Of a DNA stretch of 23,328 bases, positions 15,300-22,681 are shown piece by piece. A program made the translations under genes and the position numbers. Each line of letters starts with the position of its first letter. Within the stretch, counting starts at the first letter, position 1. Source of the stretch: CAZIHO01 sp964538875 (GTDB taxonomy: Bacteria > Pseudomonadota > Gammaproteobacteria > Chromatiales > Chromatiaceae); contig CAZIHO010000049.1 in the NCBI GenBank assembly GCA_964538875.1, positions 1 to 23,328 of the forward strand, given 5' to 3'. Below the pieces are notes generated by a model, which worked only from the letters and a program-made list of their open reading frames with translations, was not told the DNA's origin and ran no database searches.

Positions 15300-17858
15300 T
15301 CAGCGCACCAGAATGTTGATGAGTTTGCCGGGCACCCAGACCAGCTTGTGGACCTTGGCGGAGCCGACGTGCTTGGCCACCTTGTCGTTGGCCAAGGCGG
15401 TCTCGGCCACCACTTCCCGGTCCGCGTCCGCCGGCACCAGCACCCGCCCGCGCAGTTTGCCGTTGATCTGTACCACGATTTCCACCTGGGATTGTTCCAG
15501 GGCTTGCTCGTCCACCTGAGGCCAGGGGGCGGCCAGGATGTCCGCGCCATAGCCCAGTTCCAGCCAGAGGTGGTGGGTGACATGGGGCGCGATGGGGGCC
15601 AACAGCCGCAGCAGCAGACCGATGCCCTCGTGCAACAGGCTCCGGGCCGGTTTGCCGTCCCCCACCTTGCCCAGAGCGTTCATCATCGTCATGCAGGCGG
15701 CGCCCACCGTGTTGTATTGCTGGCGCTCGTAGTCGAACAGGGCTTTGCGCAGCGCGCCATGGACTTCCCGCCGAATCGCCTTGAGTTCGGGACCTAGCTC
15801 GCTCAGGTCGCCGGGACCCTTGCGCAGCCGCTCCTGGTGGGTGGCGGCGAAGGTCCACAGGCGTTTGAGAAACCGGTGGGCGCCCTCGACGCCGGCGTCT
15901 GACCACTCCAGGGTCTGGTTGGGCGGCGCGGTGGACATGGTGTACAGCCGCACGGTGTCGGCGCCGAAGCGGTCGATGAGGGATTGGGGATCGACGCCGT
16001 TGTTCTTGGACTTGGACATCTTTTCGACGCCGCCCGGTTGCACCGGCTGCCCGTCTGCCTTGAGCAGCGCCTTGAGGACCCGGCCCTTGTCGTCCCGCTC
16101 TACGGTCACGTCCGCCGGGTTGTACCAGTGCTTGTGCCCGTCCTGGTCCCGGTAAAAGGTCTCCGCCACCACCATGCCCTGGGTGAGCAGGCGGGTAAAG
16201 GGCTCGTCGCTGGTGACCAGGCCCTCGTCCCGCATCAACTTATGGAAGAAGCGGGCGTACAGCAGATGCAGCACGGCGTGCTCAATGCCCCCTACGTATT
16301 GATCCACCGGCAGCCAGTAGTTGGCCCGTGGGTCCAACATGCGGCTGTCCGCGTCCGGGCAGGTATAGCGGGCGTAATACCAACTGGATTCCACGAAGGT
16401 GTCGAAAGTATCCGTCTCCCGCCGGCCCGCCGCGCCCAGGTCATAGAAGCCGGGCATCCGTTGCAGGGGCGATCCGGCGCCGTCCAGTTCCACGTCTTCC
16501 GGTAACAGCACCGGAAAGTCGTCGGCGGGCACCAGCTTGCCGTCCGGGGTGCGGATGGCGGGCACCGGACAGCCCCAATAGCGCTGCCGGGACACGCCCC
16601 AGTCCCGCAACCGGAAATGCACCCGCTTGCGGCCCCGGCCCAGTCGTTCCAGGTGTTCAGCCACTGCGTCCTGGGCGTCCGCCGAGCTAAGGCCGTCGAA
16701 GGGGCCGGAGTTACCCAGCACGCCCTTGTCCACGTAGGCCGCCTGGTCGATGGCGCAGGGGCTGCCGTCGGCGGAGAAAATCACCTGGCGCTTGGGGATG
16801 CCGTAGCGCTCCGCAAATTCCCAGTCCCGCTGATCGTGGGCAGGCACCGCCATGACGGCGCCGCTGCCGTAACCCATGAGCACGAAATTGGCGGCATAAA
16901 TGGGCAGTTGTTCGCCGCTGACCGGATGGATGGCGTCGATGCCGAGGGCCATGCCCTTCTTTTCCATGGTCTCCAGCTCCACCTCGGACACGCCGCCTAA
17001 GCGGCATTCAGCCAGAAAGGCGGCCAGCTCCGGATTGTCCTGGGCGGCCCGCTGGGCCAGGGGATGGTCGGCGGCCACCGCCATGTAGGTGACGCCCATC
17101 AGGGTGTCGGGCCGGGTGGTGAAGATGGTCAGGCGTTCCTCGCCGCCGGCCACGCCGAATTCCATTTCGACACCCTCGGAACGGCCGATCCAGTTGCGCT
17201 GCATGGCGCGCACCTGCTCCGGCCAGCCGGGCAGGTTATCCAGGGAATTGAGCAATTCCTCGGCATAATCGGTGATGCGCAGGAACCATTGCTCAATGTC
17301 CCGCTTCTCCACCGGCGCGCCGGAGCGCCAGCCCTTGCCGTCCACCACCTGTTCGTTGGCCAGCACCGTCTGATCCACCGGGTCCCAGTTGACGGTGGCC
17401 AGCTTGCGGTACGCCAAACCCTTGTCCATGAGCCGGGTGAACAGCCATTGTTCCCAGCGGTAGTAATCCGGCGTGCAGGTGGCCAGTTCCCGTTCCCAGT
17501 CGTAGCCAAAGCCTAGGCGCCGCAGTTGCCCCTTCATGTAGCGGATGTTGGCGTAGGTCCAGCGGGCCGGCGGCAGGCCGTGCTTGATGGCGGCGTTTTC
17601 GGCGGGCAGGCCGAAGGCGTCCCAACCCATGGGCTGGAGCACGTTCTTGCCCAACATCCGTTGATAGCGGCTGATCACGTCGCCGATGGTGTAATTGCGC
17701 ACATGGCCCATGTGCAACCGCCCGGACGGATAGGGAAACATGGACAGGCAGTAGAATTTTTCCCGGGTTGGATCTTCAATTGCCCGAAATGTTTGATTTT
17801 TTTCCCAGTGGGCCTGGACGGCTTGCTCGATGGCTGCGGCGTCGTAAGTCTCTAGCAT
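15300..17858 (-). CDS. leuS: Leucyl-tRNA synthetase
   Basis: Class I aminoacyl-tRNA synthetase that charges tRNA-Leu with leucine. The 852-residue product is close to the 860 of E. coli. The HIGH-type ATP site reads HMGH at residues 49-52 within PYPSGRLHMGHVRNYT, and the KMSKS loop begins at residue 613 (VEKMSKSKNNG). The CP1 editing domain lies between, with a TTRPDTLMGVTYMAVA segment typical of LeuRS. The C-terminal domain ends in VPGKLINILVR. The open frame extends to 17921, but the ATG at 17858 (MLETYDAAAIEQ) matches the usual LeuRS N-terminus and has GGAG about 11 bases upstream. First gene of the leuS-lptE-holA-permease run, divergent from ybeL across a 457-base intergenic stretch. Confidence 0.98.
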   Translation of the reverse strand: MLETYDAAAIEQAVQAHWEKNQTFRAIEDPTREKFYCLSMFPYPSGRLHMGHVRNYTIGDVISRYQRMLGKNVLQPMGWDAFGLPAENAAIKHGLPPARWTYANIRYMKGQLRRLGFGYDWERELATCTPDYYRWEQWLFTRLMDKGLAYRKLATVNWDPVDQTVLANEQVVDGKGWRSGAPVEKRDIEQWFLRITDYAEELLNSLDNLPGWPEQVRAMQRNWIGRSEGVEMEFGVAGGEERLTIFTTRPDTLMGVTYMAVAADHPLAQRAAQDNPELAAFLAECRLGGVSEVELETMEKKGMALGIDAIHPVSGEQLPIYAANFVLMGYGSGAVMAVPAHDQRDWEFAERYGIPKRQVIFSADGSPCAIDQAAYVDKGVLGNSGPFDGLSSADAQDAVAEHLERLGRGRKRVHFRLRDWGVSRQRYWGCPVPAIRTPDGKLVPADDFPVLLPEDVELDGAGSPLQRMPGFYDLGAAGRRETDTFDTFVESSWYYARYTCPDADSRMLDPRANYWLPVDQYVGGIEHAVLHLLYARFFHKLMRDEGLVTSDEPFTRLLTQGMVVAETFYRDQDGHKHWYNPADVTVERDDKGRVLKALLKADGQPVQPGGVEKMSKSKNNGVDPQSLIDRFGADTVRLYTMSTAPPNQTLEWSDAGVEGAHRFLKRLWTFAATHQERLRKGPGDLSELGPELKAIRREVHGALRKALFDYERQQYNTVGAACMTMMNALGKVGDGKPARSLLHEGIGLLLRLLAPIAPHVTHHLWLELGYGADILAAPWPQVDEQALEQSQVEIVVQINGKLRGRVLVPADADREVVAETALANDKVAKHVGSAKVHKLVWVPGKLINILVR

Positions 17859-18077
17859 AAGATCAGGGGGCTCCAGAATGTGGCCCAAGAATACCTCAGC
17901 CATGCCGGTTCCGCGAGCCAAGGGGTTGGCGGGACCCTGGGGAGCCAGTCCTAGCCCGGCGATACCCTGCTAGTCCATTCCGGCGCCAGCGGTCCCGGCA
18001 CCGGCTCGTACAGTGGGTTGGCGTAACCAGGCATCGCCGCCCCGGATCAGCCCGTCTCGTCATTCTGAGGTGGCTTT

Positions 18078-18109
18078 AGGGCGCCTTGCAAAAGTCAAGG
18101 TGCCCTTTT
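18078..18109 (+). terminator. Intrinsic terminator-like hairpin with no upstream plus-strand gene
   Basis: An eleven-base stem AGGGCGCCTTG / CAAGGTGCCCT (one G-U pair) with a seven-base loop is followed by further T residues (to 18109). It has the form of a rho-independent terminator on the plus strand, yet the nearest plus-strand gene upstream ends more than 5 kb away, since leuS, lptE, holA and the permease are all on the other strand. It may end a small RNA starting in 17860-18070 or act as an attenuator before ybeL. Confidence 0.55.
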
Positions 18110-18130
18110 CGGGTAGGGATACCCCGCCAG

Positions 18131-18154
18131 TTTCAAGCAGATAACTGCTTGAAA
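18131..18154. repeat. Perfect 10-base inverted repeat
   Basis: TTTCAAGCAG and CTGCTTGAAA flank an ATAA loop. It lies 25 bases after the terminator-like hairpin and is much more AT-rich than the region. Part of a set of three adjacent hairpins. Confidence 0.55.
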
Positions 18155-18188
18155 ATGAAGCAAAGTGGAAATTCCATGGGCGCTTTGC

Positions 18189-18226
18189 GACTTGAAAAAT
18201 GGCCCGGATAGCGATTTTTCAAAGTC
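18189..18226. repeat. Long imperfect hairpin before ybeL
   Basis: GACTTGAAAAAT (18189-18200) pairs with ATTTTTCAAAGTC (18214-18226) with one bulged base, leaving a 13-base loop. The arms share the CTTGAAAA word with the preceding hairpin, suggesting related elements or parts of one folded RNA. Confidence 0.5.
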
Positions 18227-18315
18227 CCCTTTAATTTCCGGACCCTATTGATGGGCCGGGTTAATGGTCCATAGTTGAGGTAGCAAGTCTCAATCATGAC
18301 CGGAGGGATACCTTG

Positions 18316-18909
18316 ATGAACGCGGACGACAAACAGACCCCCTTGGATCATCTGGTGGCGGCCTACGAGAAAATGCTGGAGCGGGTCCATCACACCCTGG
18401 AACAGACCGAACACCGGGTGCCGAACCTCCGGCAGAATCTGGAACAAGCCCGGGAAAAGGCGGTGGAAATGGGTGAACTGACCCGGGAGGAAGCGGAAAA
18501 GGTCGCCTCCTATATTGAACGGGACCTGCACGACGCAGCCAGCTTCATCGTGGAAACCGGCCAGCAAGTGCGGGACTGGTGGCGCTTCGACCTAGGACGG
18601 ATGCAGGTAGGCATGTTGGAATGGTTCTCCCGCATGGCGGACCAAACCAGCCTGCAACTCCAGGAAATGGCGGAGCAGCTGCGCCAGGCGCAAATCTATC
18701 GCACCGGCGAGGTGACCGGCCCCGGCACCCTGGTTTGCGCCGCCTGTGGCCGGGAAATGCATTTCCAGAAGCCCGGTCATATCCCGCCCTGCCCCCATTG
18801 TCACGGCACCCAGTATGGGCGCGCCGAGGACGATGACCAGGACTTGGACATCGAGGCGGATCCGGCTGCAGGGGAAGTCAAGGAACCGGATCCCGCCGCC
18901 AAGGCATGA
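18316..18909 (+). CDS. ybeL: YbeL-like zinc-ribbon protein (DUF1451)
   Basis: A soluble, mostly helical protein of 197 residues ending in a zinc ribbon. The N-terminal half (residues about 10-125) is heptad-rich and likely coiled, with a TGEVTGPGTLVC lead into the ribbon. The four cysteines C141-AA-C144 and C159-PH-C162 form the metal site. E. coli YbeL (DUF1451) has the same layout and also lies divergent from leuS, so orthology by synteny is well supported; its biochemical role is not known to me. The tail after residue 170 is acidic and low in complexity. The ATG at 18316 has GGAGGGA seven bases upstream; a TTG immediately before it (18313) is in frame but less likely. Confidence 0.87.
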   Translation: MNADDKQTPLDHLVAAYEKMLERVHHTLEQTEHRVPNLRQNLEQAREKAVEMGELTREEAEKVASYIERDLHDAASFIVETGQQVRDWWRFDLGRMQVGMLEWFSRMADQTSLQLQEMAEQLRQAQIYRTGEVTGPGTLVCAACGREMHFQKPGHIPPCPHCHGTQYGRAEDDDQDLDIEADPAAGEVKEPDPAAKA

Positions 18910-18916
18910 TCCTCAC

Positions 18917-18938
18917 CACCGGCGCCGGGGCGCCGGTG
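18917..18938. terminator. Bidirectional hairpin between convergent genes
   Basis: Ten-base arms CACCGGCGCC and GGCGCCGGTG nearly abut, eight bases after the ybeL stop and 14 bases beyond the end of the minus-strand hemerythrin-like gene. The position suggests termination of both genes, though no T-run follows on either strand. Confidence 0.55.
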
Positions 18939-18951
18939 CGCGGCACCCGGC

Positions 18952-19386
18952 CTAACCGGCGTTGAGGTAGGCCCGCCACAGGGGATACAGGTGCTCGGTT
19001 TCCCGTTGGATGCGGTTCAGCACCAATTCGATGATTTCGCTGGAGTCCCGCACGAAGCTTCCGTGATCCTTGATGAACAGCACCGGCTTGGCCTTGCGGG
19101 TCCAACGCTTGGCGTACTCCCCGATCAACTTCTTCAGAAACGAGGATTCGGCCACGAATTGACGGGCCAAGGTCTGGGCCCGGGGATCCTTGTCGGTAAG
19201 GAGACGGCTGGCCATTTGCCGGTCCACCAGGTCCAGATGCTCGCTGACCCGCTGCACATACTCGAACAATAGCTGACCGGCCACTTCCGTATCGCACATG
19301 GCGCGATCCCGGATCAGATAGAGGTAAACATTGGAGGTTTCAGTGATTTTATGGTTTTGCTGATGGAGTTCGGCGATCTCGATCAT
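18952..19386 (-). CDS. Hemerythrin-like four-helix protein (tentative)
   Basis: A 144-residue, all-helical soluble protein. The pattern of widely spaced histidines (H8, H12, H50, H108, H132), the SEHLDLVD segment and the C-terminal ETEHLYPLW recall hemerythrin-fold proteins, which bind a di-iron centre that senses or carries oxygen. However, the HxxxH motif expected in helix 3 is absent (the corresponding stretch is SFLKKLIGEYAKRW), so a canonical di-iron site is unlikely. The open frame extends to 19593, but the ATG at 19386 follows a good GAGGAGAG ribosome binding site and starts a helix, so it is preferred. It is convergent with ybeL; no operon partner. Family assignment is uncertain and function unknown. 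Confidence 0.55.
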   Translation of the reverse strand: MIEIAELHQQNHKITETSNVYLYLIRDRAMCDTEVAGQLLFEYVQRVSEHLDLVDRQMASRLLTDKDPRAQTLARQFVAESSFLKKLIGEYAKRWTRKAKPVLFIKDHGSFVRDSSEIIELVLNRIQRETEHLYPLWRAYLNAG

Positions 19387-19620
19387 GGTCTCTCCTCGGA
19401 CCGAGTCTGGCTGTCCCGCTGGGTGGAGCGGCGCGGGAACTGGGGGGGTGAACCGGCCAACTGCTACGCCCGGATCCGGCCACCGGGACGCCAAGCGGGA
19501 GTCGGACCGGGACGGGGCGCTAAACGACCGCCACCTGTTTATAACGCATCCGTCCGCCAGACTAGGGACCGCCGGGGCGGGACCGCGCCCCATCGCTCGA
19601 CTCTTTGACGCCGGTCAACT

Positions 19621-20448
19621 TCAAGACTTGGTTTTCTTGCCGGCCTTGCCCCCGTCCAGGTGCCGTTTCAGCCGGCCCCTGGCTTCCGCCACCCGCTTCC
19701 AACCAGGCCCAGGCCCGGCCCCAGGCGCCCCCGCCGAATCCGGGTCACTGGGCTGGGACGCCTCGACCTTCACCGCGCCTGGCTCCCCTGGGGGCACCGG
19801 CGCAACGGCTACCGCCGGCGCGGGCCTGGGCGCCCAACCGGCCAGAATGCTGCGGGCAGCCAGGTATAGGTCGTCCAATTCCGCCTCGCCGCGAATGCGG
19901 CGCAGGATCCCCTGGGCGCCAAAATGGGCGATCAGGGCTTGAGCGCGGCTTTCGTACAGGCGCAACCTTTGATGAAAGGCCTGCTCGCTACCCATGGGAC
20001 TGCGCCTTAGCACGCCCCCGCAATGGTCACAGGCTCCCTCCAGCCGGGGGGGATCCGTATAGATGTTGTATTGCGTGCCGCAGTCCCGGCAAGTCTGGCG
20101 GCCCGCCATGCGTTCCAGCAGGGTTTCCGCATCGATATCGATGGTCAACACCAGGTCCAGGGGCACCCCCAATTCCGCCAGCAGGGCGTCCAGGGCCTGG
20201 GCCTGTTCCCTGGAGCCGGGCACCAGGTCCAGCACATAGCCCCGGGACAGATCCTGGGCCGCCAATCGCTCCCGCAACTGGGCCAGGGGTAGCTCGTGGA
20301 CGGCATTTTCGCCACCGTCGAAAGCTTCATAGGAGGGGCTTTCGGTCAGATCCCGGACATCGATGACCGGCAATGACTGGTCGGCGACTAGGCGCTTCAG
20401 CAGCGCCCGCTTGCCGGAACCGGGCGCGCCTAACAGGATGAGCCTCAT
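19621..20448 (-). CDS. Adenylate kinase-like protein with degenerate active site
   Basis: A 275-residue relative of adenylate kinase. The P-loop is kept (G7-APGSG-K13, though followed by RA instead of GT). The zinc-binding LID is very well kept: C120, C123, C140, C143 in GRQTCRDCG and CDHCGGVL. By contrast the AMP-binding parts are lost. The usual DGFPRT reads D74-LVPGS, removing the catalytic arginine; the TGDMLR-type segment is replaced by VRDLTESPSY; and the R-x-DD after the LID reads RRSPMGSE. Residues about 205-275 form a Pro/Ala/Gly-rich tail ending in a lysine-rich KAGKKTKS. It is therefore unlikely to be the cell's functional Adk; an ATP- or zinc-binding regulatory role is possible. 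It is a single gene, divergent from the gene at 20606. ATG at 20448. Confidence 0.82.
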   Translation of the reverse strand: MRLILLGAPGSGKRALLKRLVADQSLPVIDVRDLTESPSYEAFDGGENAVHELPLAQLRERLAAQDLSRGYVLDLVPGSREQAQALDALLAELGVPLDLVLTIDIDAETLLERMAGRQTCRDCGTQYNIYTDPPRLEGACDHCGGVLRRSPMGSEQAFHQRLRLYESRAQALIAHFGAQGILRRIRGEAELDDLYLAARSILAGWAPRPAPAVAVAPVPPGEPGAVKVEASQPSDPDSAGAPGAGPGPGWKRVAEARGRLKRHLDGGKAGKKTKS

Positions 20449-20553
20449 GGAGATCCTCGGCAGGCGAACGAAATAGGCGCCATCTTTACGACGGGACGGC
20501 GGCGGCCGTCAAGGGGAAAGTAGCGGGGCTGCTGGCCGCTCCCGGTCCGCTCC

Positions 20554-20565
20554 GCTAAGCTTAGC
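20554..20565. promoter_or_regulatory. 12-base perfect palindrome in a divergent intergenic region
   Basis: GCTAAGCTTAGC lies between the divergent adenylate kinase-like gene and the gene at 20606, 41 bases before the latter. It is a candidate operator; a chance palindrome of this size cannot be excluded. Confidence 0.3.
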
Positions 20566-20605
20566 TCCCCTATTTTCAGCCGTTGTGCGTTGCCGAGACG
20601 GATCC

Positions 20606-20962
20606 ATGCCAGAAATTGCCGACATCACCGATTCCGAGTTGTGGATCATCAAGACCACCCTGCGAGAGCGCTACGGTCAGGATTGGGAGGTGCAGTTAGC
20701 GGATTCGGAAATCCGCCTAAGCCCTTCGGACCGGGAACTAACCAGTTGCCCCATCCTGTATTGGCAGGCGGACGGGTGCCATTTCGTGGTCTTTAAGACC
20801 GGCGAGCGCCGCTATCGCTGTCAGTTCTTCTTCCGCGTCCATCAACAATTTGGGACCGGCGTGCATGAGTACGACGATCTCACCGAATGCCTGGTGAGTC
20901 TGTTGCAAGTCCAGGCGGATCACGCCGCCAAGGAACGGGGCGACTTACCCGGCCGCCGCTGA
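20606..20962 (+). CDS. Small conserved-looking protein of unknown function
   Basis: A 118-residue soluble protein that I do not recognise. It is of mixed alpha/beta character: an N-terminal helix (SELWIIKTTLRERYG), then strands around WEVQLADSEIRLS, CPILYWQADGCHFVVFKTG and RRYRCQFFFRV, then a C-terminal helix. It has no signal peptide, membrane segment or obvious catalytic motif; three cysteines (in TSCP, DGCH and YRCQ) occur in the central strand region. The ATG at 20606 is preferred over an in-frame GTG at 20585 because the protein begins cleanly there, but the ribosome binding site (GAGACGG) is only moderate. It is followed 130 bases later by the phosphofructokinase gene on the same strand and may share its transcript. 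Confidence 0.7.
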   Translation: MPEIADITDSELWIIKTTLRERYGQDWEVQLADSEIRLSPSDRELTSCPILYWQADGCHFVVFKTGERRYRCQFFFRVHQQFGTGVHEYDDLTECLVSLLQVQADHAAKERGDLPGRR

Positions 20963-21092
20963 CACCCGCTGACTCCAGCCCGGCCCCGGAGCCCATCTCT
21001 GTTCCCGCTGGACCAAGGACCGCGTGCGGAGGTTTCTTTGTCATCGTCGGACATTTAGAATTAGCCGATATTCCAATAGACGAGGACAGACG

Positions 21093-22346
21093 ATGACCGC
21101 TAGAAATGCCTTTTATGCCCAATCCGGCGGTGTGACCGCCGTGATCAACGCTTCCGCCTGTGGTGTGATCGAAACCGTGCGCCGCCATCCGGACCGGATC
21201 GCCAAGTTGTATGCCGGCCGGAACGGCATCATCGGCGCCCTCACCGAGGACCTGATCGACACCGCCCAGGAATCGGACGCGGCCATCGCCGCCCTGCGTC
21301 ACACCCCCTCCGGCGCCTTTGGTTCCTGTCGCTACAAGCTCAAGAGCCTGGAGGCCAACCGGCGCGAGTACGAGCGGCTCATTGAGGTATTCAAGGCCCA
21401 CGACATCGGCTACTTCTTCTATAACGGCGGCGGCGATTCCGCCGACACCTGCTACAAGGTATCCCAGTTATCCGATTCCCTAGGCTATCCGGTGCAGGCG
21501 ATTCACGTCCCTAAGACGGTGGATAATGACCTGCCCATCACCGACAACTGCCCCGGTTTCGGCTCGGTGGCCAAGTACATCGCCACCTCGACCCTGGAAG
21601 CTTCCTTCGACGTGCGCTCCATGGCCAAGACGTCCACCAAGATCTTCGTCATCGAGGTCATGGGCCGGCACGCGGGCTGGATCGCCGCCGCCGGCGCCCT
21701 GGTGGCGGACAAGGGCATTCCGGTACTAACCCTGTTCCCGGAGATCGAATTCGACCAGGAACGGTTCCTGGCAGCGGTCCAGGAACGGGTCGAGCAATAC
21801 GACTACTGCACGGTGGTGGTGTCCGAGGGCTGCCATTGGCCGGACGGGCGTTTCCTGGCAGAACAGGGCACCCGGGACGCCTTCGGGCACGCCCAACTGG
21901 GCGGCGCGGCGCCGGTGGTGGCCAATCTGATTAAGGACGCCCTGGGCTACAAGTTCCACTGGGCGGTGGCGGATTATCTACAACGGGCGGCCCGGCATTT
22001 GGCGTCCAAGTCGGACGTGGACCAGGCCTACGCGCTGGGCCAGGCGGCGGTGGAATACGCCTTGGCGGGACACAACTCGGTGATGCCCACCGTAGTGCGC
22101 AAGTCCTCGGACCCCTACCAGTGGGAAATCGGCATGGCGCCGCTTTCGCAAGTAGCCAACGTAGAAAAGTTCATGCCTCGCGACTTCATTAGCGACGATG
22201 GCTTTGGCATCACGGCTGCGTGCCGGGAGTATCTCTATCCTTTGATTCTCGGTGAGGACTATCCGCCTTATCGGAATGGAATGCCCGACTATGTCATGCT
22301 GAAAAATGCGCCAGTAGCGCGTAAACTCGGCACCTTCTCGCTGTAA
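21093..22346 (+). CDS. pfp: Pyrophosphate-dependent 6-phosphofructokinase
   Basis: Interconverts fructose 6-phosphate plus PPi and fructose 1,6-bisphosphate plus Pi, a reversible step of glycolysis. The protein has 417 residues, longer than the 320 of ATP-dependent PfkA. The donor loop reads GGGDS (112-116), placing an Asp where ATP enzymes have Gly, and the catalytic block P140-K141-TVDND carries Lys instead of the Gly of ATP enzymes. Both substitutions are the accepted marks of PPi use. MGRHAGW at 190-196 is the substrate-binding motif. The frame is open upstream to 21024, but the ATG at 21093 has GAGGACA just before it and starts the conserved ARNAFYAQSGGVTAVIN. In Methylococcus the equivalent gene is known to be linked to the H+-PPase gene, as here, supporting a role in PPi-based carbon metabolism. 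Confidence 0.95.
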   Translation: MTARNAFYAQSGGVTAVINASACGVIETVRRHPDRIAKLYAGRNGIIGALTEDLIDTAQESDAAIAALRHTPSGAFGSCRYKLKSLEANRREYERLIEVFKAHDIGYFFYNGGGDSADTCYKVSQLSDSLGYPVQAIHVPKTVDNDLPITDNCPGFGSVAKYIATSTLEASFDVRSMAKTSTKIFVIEVMGRHAGWIAAAGALVADKGIPVLTLFPEIEFDQERFLAAVQERVEQYDYCTVVVSEGCHWPDGRFLAEQGTRDAFGHAQLGGAAPVVANLIKDALGYKFHWAVADYLQRAARHLASKSDVDQAYALGQAAVEYALAGHNSVMPTVVRKSSDPYQWEIGMAPLSQVANVEKFMPRDFISDDGFGITAACREYLYPLILGEDYPPYRNGMPDYVMLKNAPVARKLGTFSL

Positions 22347-22364
22347 CACCGCCCGGTGAGAAAT

Positions 22365-22393
22365 AAAGGGGCGTTTGGGCGCCCCTTTTGTTT
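22365..22393 (+). terminator. Intrinsic terminator of the phosphofructokinase gene
   Basis: A nine-pair stem AAAGGGGCG / CGCCCCTTT with a six-base loop is followed by TGTTT, 18 bases after the stop codon. It is the clearest rho-independent terminator in the window and should separate this transcript from hppA. Confidence 0.88.
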
Positions 22394-22681
22394 GGCGTAT
22401 CCTCGGCGGGCCAGGGTTGCTGGCGGCTGAGGGGGTAAGGCGGTTCCCTCGACCTAGGAGGGTGGGGGCTGGAGCAGTCACGCGGTCATGGATTGCCGCT
22501 GACGGATAGGGCGTCGGGCCATCCGGGCGCATCCGGATGGTGGAGCCGATCCTAGGGTCCTTACTGTTCGCGTTGCCAGCGCGGGCTGCATGGGTCGGAG
22601 CGCGGGTGGGTTTCCGCGGGGACTCGGGTGGAATCCGAGTTGTTTAACCAAATCAAACTAGTAATAACAGAGGAGAGCTGT
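22394..22681 (+). promoter_or_regulatory. hppA: hppA upstream region with two hairpins
   Basis: About 288 bases between the pfp terminator and hppA with no reading frame called. It contains a hairpin CCATCCGG (22519-22526) / CCGGATGG (22533-22540) and another, ACTCGG (22622-22627) / CCGAGT (22635-22640), followed by TGTTT, which could act as a weak attenuator 40 bases before the start. The final stretch is AT-rich and ends with a strong GAGGAGAG ribosome binding site. A promoter for hppA should lie here; no clear -35/-10 pair was identified. Confidence 0.5.

Larger units (their letters stand above)
17859..18315. promoter_or_regulatory. Divergent leuS/ybeL intergenic region, no gene seen
   Basis: About 457 bases without a convincing reading frame. 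The part next to leuS (17859-18060) is GC-rich and should hold the leuS promoter and leader. The part next to ybeL (18061-18250) is clearly richer in A and T and contains three hairpins in a row, listed separately. No tRNA-like fold or T-box was recognised. Confidence 0.6.

Noticed and set aside
15283..15906. Extended open frame upstream of lptE inside leuS
   Set aside because: The extension is a shadow of leuS in another frame; the real start is the lipoprotein signal peptide at 15282.
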